Source: Acidobacterium sp.
Lineage (GTDB): Bacteria; Acidobacteriota; Terriglobia; Terriglobales; Acidobacteriaceae
Assembly: GCA_003166955.1 (NCBI GenBank)
Contig: PMUI01000049.1
Location: 10,277-74,276, forward strand
DNA length: 64,000 nucleotides
Direction: 5' to 3'
Positions within the stretch are counted from its first letter, which is position 1. Each line of letters begins with the position of its first letter. Position numbers and translations under genes: made by a program. Positions 1 to 6,553 of the stretch are shown here, piece after piece. Under the pieces are notes generated by a model. The model made no database searches, was not told the DNA's origin, and saw nothing but the letters and a program-made list of their open reading frames with translations.

Positions 1-299
1 TCAACTCCAGCGAAAAGCGCCTCGCCCGCATTCTTCTGTTGATGGCGCAGTTTGGCAAGCCAGGTTACCCGGAATCGCTGATTCCGAAGATTTCGCAGGA
101 GACCCTGGCGGAGATGGTCGGCACCACGCGATCCCGGGTCAGCTTTTTCATGAATCGCTTTCGCGATCTCGGATTTATTGAGTACAACGGCGGCATCAAG
201 GTTCACAAGTCGCTGCTGAATGTGGTGCTGCTCGATCAGGAGCCGGACCACAACGCGGCTAAGGCCGCTGTCCTCGGCACTCCGCCGGCCGAATCGTAA
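1..299 (+). CDS. Crp/Fnr-family transcriptional regulator, C-terminal part (cut by window edge)
   Basis: Only the last 98 residues are visible; the open frame runs in from the left edge. It contains the winged-helix DNA-binding domain of a Crp/Fnr regulator: the helix-turn-helix lies around the stretch ETLAEMVGTTRSRVSFFMNR, followed by the wing with FIEYNGGIKVHKSLL. It is closely similar, nearly residue for residue, to the C-terminal half of the complete regulator at 5257-6054, so the two are paralogues. The C-terminal tail after the wing is shorter than in the paralogue. The effector-binding cupin domain lies outside the window, so the signal sensed cannot be judged. It is convergent with the response regulator downstream. 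Confidence 0.93.
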   Translation, partial: NSSEKRLARILLLMAQFGKPGYPESLIPKISQETLAEMVGTTRSRVSFFMNRFRDLGFIEYNGGIKVHKSLLNVVLLDQEPDHNAAKAAVLGTPPAES

Positions 300-332
300 T
301 CGCGGGGCGCAGTTCAGGCGGTATTCCCATCG

Positions 333-935
333 CTAATTCTGCGGCGATATGGGATCGGCGGAGTGGACAATTGCGTAGTGAATTGGGTTGGAGCACCAGG
401 CGCATTTTGTATCGAGCATGGTGGCGGCGCTCTTGTCCGGAACCTGTGGGAACGCCCTGAGGCACTCGGGACAGGAAATCAGCACGTAGGGTTCGCCCGA
501 TGGATTGTGCCCGTTGGTGGGAATCCAGATGGGCGCAACGGAACGTGGGGGATGGATGACCCTCGATCGCGGCGGGCGCATCATCGTTTGCACGATCCGG
601 AGCAGGAGAGACGGACGTTTACCCTTTTCATAAAAGGCGTCGGCGGCAACGCCTCGAGGCACTGCCATACCGGAGAATGCGCCGCTCATGGCGATCACTC
701 GAACGGAGGGAAACCGGCGGCGGACAACCGAGAGCAGTTCAAAGCCCGACATTCCTGGCATATACAGGTCACAGAGCAGAAGGTGGGGAATCTCATCCCG
801 TATGGCGTCCAGTGCGGAGAAGCCGTTCGGGGCGCTCCGCACCTCATAGCCAAGAGCGGTTAGCAATACGGACAACGTTTTGCGAAACGCTGGTTCATCG
901 TCTACAATCAGAAGGCTCGGTTTGAAGTTGGGCAT
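333..935 (-). CDS. Response regulator: receiver domain plus C-terminal zinc-ribbon-like tail
   Basis: A 200-residue protein. Residues 5-120 form a CheY-like receiver with acidic pocket D12-D13, phospho-acceptor D56, switch serine S84 and K104, so it should be phosphorylatable. No known DNA-binding or enzymatic output domain follows. Instead residues 135-192 carry two CxxC pairs (C155/C158 and C178/C181) separated by 19 residues, the spacing of a zinc ribbon, ending with PIHYAIV. A close paralogue is encoded at 2235-2900 on the other strand. The output role is unknown: protein-protein or nucleic-acid binding through the zinc module is possible but unproven. The start is the ATG preceded by GGGTGAA. 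Confidence 0.9.
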   Translation of the reverse strand: MPNFKPSLLIVDDEPAFRKTLSVLLTALGYEVRSAPNGFSALDAIRDEIPHLLLCDLYMPGMSGFELLSVVRRRFPSVRVIAMSGAFSGMAVPRGVAADAFYEKGKRPSLLLRIVQTMMRPPRSRVIHPPRSVAPIWIPTNGHNPSGEPYVLISCPECLRAFPQVPDKSAATMLDTKCAWCSNPIHYAIVHSADPISPQN

Positions 936-1038
936 CGTTCACCCGCGGGACGGCATCTAATCGCGTCCCGATCAGTCTCGCATCGCCCCGGTTTCAGTAC
1001 TGTTCAATATTGCTCAGGTGGTGGAATACCACACCGGC

Positions 1039-1194
1039 CTATCGGAAGACGCCCAGCAGATAGCAGACCAACAGGATCACCAGCACGGTACCAAGTCCGA
1101 TACCGCCGCCCCCGCGATAGCCCCACCGGCTGTAGCCAAAATATCCGCCGCCGAGGCCGAAAACCAAGACCAGAACGATGATGATTATGAGCAT
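1039..1194 (-). CDS. DUF3309-like small membrane protein (51 aa)
   Basis: A 51-residue reading frame, MLIIIIVLVLVFGLGGG at the N-terminus, then a Gly/Tyr/Arg turn (FGYSRWGYRGGGG) and a second hydrophobic stretch ending in LLGVFR. This is the hydrophobic-glycine-hydrophobic layout of the DUF3309 family of mini-proteins common in Acidobacteria and Proteobacteria; their function is not known. A ribosome-binding site AAAGGA sits about 7 nt before the ATG. It lies just downstream of the 192-residue membrane-anchored protein on the same strand, about 35 nt away, so the two may be cotranscribed. Two short membrane segments are predicted from hydrophobicity. Confidence 0.8.
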   Translation of the reverse strand: MLIIIIVLVLVFGLGGGYFGYSRWGYRGGGGIGLGTVLVILLVCYLLGVFR

Positions 1195-1229
1195 TGCAAT
1201 ATCCTTTCATTTCAGGTGAAAATGCGTGG

Positions 1230-1808
1230 TTATGCGACAGCTTTGATTTCGCCGGGGGTCTTCACCTCGACGAGTTCATCGAAGAGTGAGCGGTACTGGA
1301 TCATCGCGGTTCGCAGGTCCTCCGTGCTTGCTTCGTCTTTGCCCAGCCGCACCGCCACGCCGTGCGCGGAGCGGTAGTATTCCACCAGGCGCGGATGGTT
1401 GACGGAGATATCGGCGGCGCGCTGATCGAAATCGGCCACAGGATAGCCGCGCGCCTTCAACAGCGAAGAGACCAGCTCATCGGCTTCGGTGACGGCGCCC
1501 CTGGGGTGATCGACAAAGCGCGATTGCACCGTATGCCAGTCCGCTATAAAGCGCTCCCGCTCCGTGGCGCCAAGCTCGCGGATCTTCAGTCCTTCCACCC
1601 GCGTCTCGCGATCCGCCAGTTTTGTCTGGGCCGCGCGTTCGGAGCCATGGGTGAGAACAGCCTGGTCGTATTCTGGCCCAAAGCGAGTGCGCAGGCCCTC
1701 AGTGGTCTTTCTGCGTTTTCGCAAGTACAGCGCAACCGCAACAACGATGATCAGAACTATCGCGATCGCGCCCGCGATAAGTCTGGGATTCGTCAGTTCA
1801 GGATTCAT
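1230..1808 (-). CDS. Membrane-anchored helical protein of unknown function (192 aa)
   Basis: The start chosen is the ATG at 1808 because it is preceded by a clear CAGGAGGGTG ribosome-binding site; the open frame extends upstream but without such a site. The protein has one N-terminal transmembrane helix (about residues 9-28, IAGAIAIVLIIVVAVALYL) followed by a basic stop-transfer KRRK and a soluble, charged, mostly helical domain of about 160 residues (RTRFGPEYDQAVLTHG onward). This resembles a widespread family of 'secreted/membrane-anchored' hypothetical proteins with an FGPEYD motif found in soil bacteria; no catalytic motif is visible. It is likely cotranscribed with the DUF3309-like gene downstream. 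Confidence 0.8.
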   Translation of the reverse strand: MNPELTNPRLIAGAIAIVLIIVVAVALYLRKRRKTTEGLRTRFGPEYDQAVLTHGSERAAQTKLADRETRVEGLKIRELGATERERFIADWHTVQSRFVDHPRGAVTEADELVSSLLKARGYPVADFDQRAADISVNHPRLVEYYRSAHGVAVRLGKDEASTEDLRTAMIQYRSLFDELVEVKTPGEIKAVA

Positions 1809-2234
1809 TTCACCCTCCTGGGCGTTGAATGCCGGCGACGGGGAGGGTCGGGTTCGAGAGGCTTCCCCCGGGCCAGGACACTCAACCCAGCGAGTATGCA
1901 ACCGGGAGGCCCCCAAAGCTGATCAGAAACGCTCAGTTGGCCATACAAGAAGGAGATTGTTGCGGTGCTTCGCTCAGCAGAGGCCCTCGGCACCGCCGAA
2001 TGGGCGAAGGCACCAGGCGTTCGACTCTCCGCGGCTCGCCTGAAGCCGCCAGCCGCATAACCCAAACGCCGTGAGTTTGCCCACAGCAACAGAGAAGTCA
2101 ACAACGTCCGCCCGGGATCGGCGAATTGATGAAATAGCCCGGTTGAGCAAAATTGATCAGCATGACGATTCAAACAGGGGGAACATAAGCCTCACCCCAC
2201 GATTGTCCCCACGAATGCGCCGGAGAGGTGCACG
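1809..2234. other. Divergent intergenic region (426 nt)
   Basis: Spacer between the leftward membrane-anchored protein gene and the rightward response regulator gene; both promoters must lie here. Short open frames inside it have no ribosome-binding sites or recognisable products. An AT-richer patch near 2144-2172 contains TTGA and TCAA half-sites 13 nt apart, loosely like a Crp/Fnr-type operator, which is suggestive only because Crp/Fnr genes lie nearby. No RNA gene was recognised. Confidence 0.4.
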
Positions 2235-2900
2235 ATGTCCAATCCCAAAGCGAAACTCCTCATCGTCGACGATGAAGCATTGATGCGACTCACTCTTTCG
2301 ACCATCCTGAAGGAATTCGAATACAGCGTGCAAACCGCTGAGGACGGCTTCTCCGCACTGGCCGAGATTCGGCGCGAGATTCCGGATGTACTGATTTCCG
2401 ATCTCCATATGCCGGGGATGTCCGGCTTCGAATTGCTGTCGGTGGTCCGTCGCCGGTTTCCCGCGATTCAGGTGATCGCGATGAGTGGCGCATATACCGG
2501 CGATGGCGTGCCGCCGGGCGTTGCCGCCGATGCCTACTATCAAAAAGCAACCCATCCGGGCCTTTTATTCCGCGTTGTGAAAGCAATGTCGCAATCGGAA
2601 CGGCTATCGTCGCTGCGGGATCGCCCAGCCTCGATGGCGCCGGTCTGGATTCCGCGGAACGGGCACGACCCGGCTGGCGAAGAGTACGTCATGGTTGCCT
2701 GCACGGAGTGCCTCAGGACCTTCCCCCAGATACTGGGCAAAGGGCTCGACGGAATCCAGCAAGCCAACTGCATCTCCTGCTCCAGCCCAGTCCAGTATGC
2801 AATTGTCCAGCCGATGCATCTGGTGTCGCCGCCCGCATTTCGGCGGAAGCCCGGCGCCGGCCCGTCCGCTGCTCTGGGAACATCGGATCTCAACTTCTAA
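2235..2900 (+). CDS. Response regulator: receiver domain plus C-terminal zinc-ribbon-like tail (paralogue)
   Basis: A 221-residue paralogue of the protein at 333-935. The receiver keeps D12-D13, phospho-acceptor D56 in ISDLHMPGMSGFELLSVV, the switch serine in IAMSGAYTG and the conserved lysine in YYQKA. After a linker with PVWIPRNGHDPAGEEYVM, two CxxC pairs (CTEC and CISC) are spaced like a zinc ribbon and followed by PVQYAIVQP. The C-terminus is about 20 residues longer than in the paralogue and Pro/Ala-rich. The start follows GGAGAGGTG. No sensor kinase is adjacent, so the phosphodonor must be encoded elsewhere. Confidence 0.92.
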   Translation: MSNPKAKLLIVDDEALMRLTLSTILKEFEYSVQTAEDGFSALAEIRREIPDVLISDLHMPGMSGFELLSVVRRRFPAIQVIAMSGAYTGDGVPPGVAADAYYQKATHPGLLFRVVKAMSQSERLSSLRDRPASMAPVWIPRNGHDPAGEEYVMVACTECLRTFPQILGKGLDGIQQANCISCSSPVQYAIVQPMHLVSPPAFRRKPGAGPSAALGTSDLNF

Positions 2901-3070
2901 AGCGATGACAGGCGCGCCGCAACGATGTCGAATGGCGCTGCCAGCCACGAGCGTGACGCGGAAACTTCGGCTGACGGCAACGAGCACAGGACGAGTGGCA
3001 CCAGCGATTCCGCAGACCCTGGACGCACTCTCCTGACAACCGAGGCGGGGATCCAGCACTCCGACTCATC

Positions 3071-4342
3071 GTGAACAGGCTTTCCCCTTCTCGATGGACG
3101 CGACTTCTCTTGAAGTCCATCGGCCCAGGCGTAATCACCGGCGCCGCTGACGATGACCCGTCCGGTATCGCGACCTACTCGGTGGCGGGCGCGCAGTTTG
3201 GAACCAGGCTGCTGTGGACCGCGGCCCTGACCTGGCCTCTGATGGCCGCGGTTCAGATGATGTGCGCGCGCATTGGCAAGGTGACGGGCCGGGGCCTGGC
3301 CGGGAACCTGAAGGCGCGATTTCCTGTGTGGCTGCTCTACATTTTTGTCTTTGCCCTGCTCGTGGCCAACACCATCAACATTGCCGCGGACTTAGCTGGC
3401 ATGGCGGATGCGGCTGCGATGCTCTCCGGCATCGATTCCCGCATATTTGTGGTGGTCTTCGCTCTCCTGATCTCATGGGCTACGGTTCGGCTTCGCTATT
3501 CGCAGATCGCGAACTCGCTCAAGTGGCTGGTTCTGGTTCTCCTTGCCTACCCCGTCACGGCGTTTGTTGTTGGAGTTGATTGGCGTCAGGTGGCGCACTC
3601 TACCTTTGTACCCTCCATGCCGCACAGTGGAGCCGAATGGTCGATGCTGGTAGCGATTCTCGGTACAACGATCAGCCCGTATCTTTTCTTCTGGCAGGCC
3701 AGTGAAGAGGTGGAAGAAGAGAAGGCCTCTGGCCAAAGTACGCTTGCGATGAGGAAAGGAGCCTCAGTGCAGGAACTGGAGATGCGAAACATCGATGTAG
3801 GCGTGGGTTCGTTCTTCTCGAACCTGGTGATGTTCTTCATTATCCTGACCACCGGGATCACCCTCAACCGGCATGGCCTGACTCACATCGAGACGACCCG
3901 CGAGGCGGCCGAAGCCCTTCGTCCCCTTGCCGGCAAGTTCGCCGCAACCCTGTTTACTGTGGGTATTGTCGGTGTCGGGTTCCTTGCCATCCCAACCCTC
4001 GCCGGATCATCGGCCTACGCCTTCGCGGAGACCCTCGGCTGGCGCCAGGGACTGAACCGGGAACTGAAACAGGCGCGCTGGTTCTACGGCCTCATCCTGC
4101 TCTCCACCGCTGTTGGAGTCGGTCTTAACTTTGCGGGCTTAAATCCGGTGAAGGCGCTCTACTGGACCGCGGTTATCAATGGATTACTTGCCCCGTTCCT
4201 CCTGGTCGCGATCCTGGTCGTAGCATCGGACAGGAAATTGATGCAGGGTCAGCCCAGCTCGCGATTGGGCTTCGCCATCGTGACAGTAACCGCAATTGCG
4301 ATGTTTGCCGCCGGTGTAGCCATGTTTGTCTTTCCAGGCTGA
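3071..4342 (+). CDS. Nramp-family metal transporter, divergent metal site
   Basis: A 423-residue polytopic membrane protein, normal length for Nramp (SLC11/MntH) transporters, with about 11 hydrophobic helices. The N-terminal GPGVITGAADDDPSGIATYS is the TM1 signature region, but the canonical DPGN metal-binding motif reads D29-P30-S31-G32, so the Asn ligand is missing. In TM6 the canonical methionine ligand of AxxMPHN is replaced: the stretch is GTTISPYLFFW (Ser202 before Pro203, Tyr204 for His). It therefore belongs to an Nramp-like subgroup whose substrate cannot be assumed to be Mn2+ or Fe2+. The start is a GTG with no clear ribosome-binding site. A charged EEVEEEK loop follows TM6. Confidence 0.9.
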   Translation: MNRLSPSRWTRLLLKSIGPGVITGAADDDPSGIATYSVAGAQFGTRLLWTAALTWPLMAAVQMMCARIGKVTGRGLAGNLKARFPVWLLYIFVFALLVANTINIAADLAGMADAAAMLSGIDSRIFVVVFALLISWATVRLRYSQIANSLKWLVLVLLAYPVTAFVVGVDWRQVAHSTFVPSMPHSGAEWSMLVAILGTTISPYLFFWQASEEVEEEKASGQSTLAMRKGASVQELEMRNIDVGVGSFFSNLVMFFIILTTGITLNRHGLTHIETTREAAEALRPLAGKFAATLFTVGIVGVGFLAIPTLAGSSAYAFAETLGWRQGLNRELKQARWFYGLILLSTAVGVGLNFAGLNPVKALYWTAVINGLLAPFLLVAILVVASDRKLMQGQPSSRLGFAIVTVTAIAMFAAGVAMFVFPG

Positions 4343-4569
4343 GCACGCTTGCCGGGATAACACCGGACCTCCTGCTCTGTGCCCGTCCAGGCAGAACCAA
4401 TCTGAGAAGTGAGCGGAACAGTACAGATTGTTGCTTCCGTCCATGCGATGGTAGCTATGGATAAGTCCGAATGGGCGCCCCGGAACCGGGTTCTGAACCC
4501 CGTCATATTGGTAAGCGAGTTCCTTCCTCACAAGACCCAGTCAGGAAATGGCGCAGCAGTTAAATGAAG

Positions 4570-4586
4570 TTGTCACAAGTGAACAA
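4570..4586. promoter_or_regulatory. Near-perfect palindrome overlapping a ribosome-binding site
   Basis: TTGTCACAAGTGAACAA reads as TTGT-CAC / GTG-AACAA around a central AA, a dyad immediately before the AAGGTG ribosome-binding site of the secreted protein gene at 4596. It could be an operator or a small hairpin; it may also be chance. Confidence 0.3.
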
Positions 4587-4595
4587 GGTGAATTT

Positions 4596-4988
4596 ATGGT
4601 GAAGTTGAATGTTTTTGCATTAGCCGCTGTTGCTGGAATCTGCCTCGTAGCAGCTACTCCCACAGCAAAGGCTCAGGTGGTCGTCAACATCGGAGTCGCC
4701 CCCGCATGTCCCTACGGTTACTATGACTACTCTCCTTATACCTGCGCTCCGTACGGCTACTACGGCCCGGAGTGGTTTAATGGCGGTGCCTTTATCGGCG
4801 CCGGACCGTGGTTTCATGGCGACGAACAGTTCAACGGCCACGTGAACAATCGTTACGATCCGCAGCACGGCTATAAGGGCTCACTGCCAAAAAGCGGCGA
4901 TAAAGGGCGTAACAAGCCCGCACCTCGCAACTTCAAGTCAAATGAAACTCGGGATGGACGCGGTCACACTGCTGACGATAAACGCTAG
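4596..4988 (+). CDS. Secreted Tyr/Gly-rich protein of unknown function (130 aa)
   Basis: The start is the ATG preceded by AAGGTG. Residues 1-24 are a typical Sec signal peptide ending TAKA-Q. The mature protein begins VVVNIGVAP, followed by a Tyr/Pro/Gly-rich segment with two cysteines (CPYGYYDYSPYTC) and PYGYYGPEWFNGGAFIGAGPWFHG, and ends in a charged, disordered Lys/Arg/Asn tail. Similar small secreted proteins are frequent in Acidobacteria and Burkholderiales; their role is unknown. The two cysteines could form a disulphide in the envelope. It stands alone between the transporter gene and the His-rich mini-protein gene. Confidence 0.8.
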   Translation: MVKLNVFALAAVAGICLVAATPTAKAQVVVNIGVAPACPYGYYDYSPYTCAPYGYYGPEWFNGGAFIGAGPWFHGDEQFNGHVNNRYDPQHGYKGSLPKSGDKGRNKPAPRNFKSNETRDGRGHTADDKR

Positions 4989-5010
4989 ACCTAGTCACAA
5001 TGCTATTCAT

Positions 5011-5048
5011 GCACAGCCGGGTTAGTCATAACCCTGTCTCGGCTGTGC
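5011..5048 (+). promoter_or_regulatory. Nested hairpin directly before a Shine-Dalgarno sequence
   Basis: GCACAGCCG at 5011-5019 pairs perfectly with CGGCTGTGC at 5040-5048, and inside it GGGTTA pairs with TAACCC around the loop GTCA (5019-5034). The structure ends one base before the AGGAGG ribosome-binding site of the gene at 5061. It could terminate transcription from the gene at 4596 (there is no T-run) or control translation of the mini-protein/Crp pair. Confidence 0.55.
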
Positions 5049-5060
5049 CAGGAGGACGTC

Positions 5061-5264
5061 ATGCCGCAGAGCGTACACGATCGAGCCGCGGAACTGCACA
5101 ACCTTGCAGCCCACGCCCACGCGGCCGCGGCTACGGCCCACGGTAAGGGAGATTATTTGACGGCTCATGAGCTCTCAAAACGGGCTCATGAGCACTCTGC
5201 AAGTGCACATGAGTTTGCCATGAAGCTCGCGGTCGAGGCGGCCGGAGGTGACTCAAATGGATGA
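5061..5264 (+). CDS. His/Ala-rich helical mini-protein (67 aa)
   Basis: A 67-residue protein with an excellent AGGAGG ribosome-binding site. It is rich in His and Ala (for example LAAHAHAAAATAHGKGDYL and HELSKRAHEHSASAHEF) with a repeating A-H-x pattern that fits one or two amphipathic helices. There is no signal peptide, so it should be cytoplasmic. Its last 8 nt overlap the start of the Crp/Fnr gene, indicating translational coupling. The histidines suggest metal binding but no known family was recognised with confidence. Confidence 0.75.
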   Translation: MPQSVHDRAAELHNLAAHAHAAAATAHGKGDYLTAHELSKRAHEHSASAHEFAMKLAVEAAGGDSNG

Positions 5265-6054
5265 GCAGGAGAACACTGCATTCAGCGTCGACGACTTTCT
5301 GGCCAAAGCGGGACTGGGGCGGAGAATCGTCCAGGTAAAGCCGCAGCACGTCTTCTTCTCGCAGGGAACCCCTGCCGATTCCATCTTCTATCTTCGCAAG
5401 GGTCGCGCGAAGCTGACAGTCATTTCGAAGAAAGGGAAAGAGGCTACGATTACTCTTCTCGGAGCCGGCGATTTTGTTGGTGAGGAGTCACTCGCCGGCC
5501 ACGTGGGCCTGCGCATGGCAACTGCAATCTCCATCACGGCGTGTACCGCACTCAGGATCGAGCGCGAAGAGATGATCCAGGTAATGCACCAGGAGCATGC
5601 GTTCTCCGATCTGTTCCTGAAGTTTTTGCTGGCCCGGAGTATGCGGACCCAGGCCGACCTTGTCGACCAGCTCTTCAACTCCAGCGAGAAGCGCCTGGCG
5701 CGCATCCTGCTGTTGATGGCGGAATTTGGCAAACCCGGTGAGCCGGAAACGTTGATTCCGGCCATCACTCAGGAATCCCTGGCGGATATGATCGGCACCA
5801 CGCGGTCCCGAGTCAGCTTTTTCATGAATCGGTTCCGCAAGCTCGGCTTCATTGAATACAACGGGCGCATCCGAGTGCACCAGTCGCTTCTCAACGTGAT
5901 CCTGCATGACCAATTACCCGAACACAACGCAGAAACACCCCCCCTCCCGGACACACTCGCGCGCCCACCCCGGAAGATCCCCAGAGCGAGCAGACGGAGC
6001 GAGCTCAATAAGTCGAATATCAGCGCCCAGGCTGTCGGGCATATCCAAATGTAA
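5257..6054 (+). CDS. Crp/Fnr-family transcriptional regulator
   Basis: A 265-residue regulator. The ATG at 5257 is chosen over the in-frame GTG at 5248 because GGAGGTG lies 7 nt upstream of it. Residues 15-130 form a cyclic-nucleotide-binding-like cupin (FFSQGTPADSIFYLRKGRAK and LGAGDFVGEESLAG). A long dimerisation helix follows, then the winged helix-turn-helix (ESLADMIGTTRSRVSFFMNR). No N-terminal or central cysteine set for an FeS cluster is seen, so an Fnr-type oxygen sensor is unlikely. A C-terminal extension of about 45 Pro/Arg/Ser-rich residues is absent from the paralogue at the left edge. It overlaps the His-rich mini-protein gene by 8 nt. Confidence 0.93.
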   Translation: MDEQENTAFSVDDFLAKAGLGRRIVQVKPQHVFFSQGTPADSIFYLRKGRAKLTVISKKGKEATITLLGAGDFVGEESLAGHVGLRMATAISITACTALRIEREEMIQVMHQEHAFSDLFLKFLLARSMRTQADLVDQLFNSSEKRLARILLLMAEFGKPGEPETLIPAITQESLADMIGTTRSRVSFFMNRFRKLGFIEYNGRIRVHQSLLNVILHDQLPEHNAETPPLPDTLARPPRKIPRASRRSELNKSNISAQAVGHIQM

Positions 6055-6553
6055 TGAGTTAAGGGGAGCGAAAACTCCCGAGTAACCGGCTTGGCGGAAA
6101 CTTTCGTGTAGCACTTCCCAGCTAGTCCGATTCTCCTTCCGAATTCAGGACGAGAGTTCACCGATTATTGGTTTGCAACTTGCCTCCTGAGTACTACAAT
6201 TCCATCCAGTTGGGCGGGCGACGGCCACGGTAGCCATCGGCACGGATGGCGGCTGCGGCCCGGTGAACACCCGCTGCGGGTGGCAGCCTGGCCGGAAGGC
6301 TCGAGTGCTGTAGCAGCACTCAGGGAAAACTGAAATGCTGCGAGGACAGGATTCCAGACTGTGAGGGACCTGCCGTGCTGACTGAATTTGGAGGCGAGGA
6401 ACGATGCGAGAGTGTCGTGGCGCTTTCTCCGAATTCTGGGTGAAAGTGAGCAAAAGCGATCAGTCCGATGCATTGGTCAAACGCCAAAATGCATCATAGC
6501 CGACATTTTGCTGTGGATCATCGTAATGTGCGTGCCGAAAGAGGAGATCCCGG
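6055..6553 (+). other. Structured intergenic region / candidate non-coding leader RNA (499 nt)
   Basis: No convincing protein gene. The stretch 6211-6390 can form a chain of hairpins: GCCATC/GATGGC around 6231-6249, GGCTGC/GCAGCC enclosing CACCC/GGGTG (about 6250-6288), and GAGTGCT/AGCACTC (6301-6319). Further weaker stems follow. The region lies upstream of, and in the same direction as, the giant secreted protein gene at 6554, so it may be a 5' leader or a separate small RNA. I could not match it to a riboswitch family that I know. Confidence 0.45.

Noticed and set aside
6191-6553. Cobalamin or c-di-GMP riboswitch
   Set aside because: The conserved cores I know for these classes are not present; only generic stems are seen.
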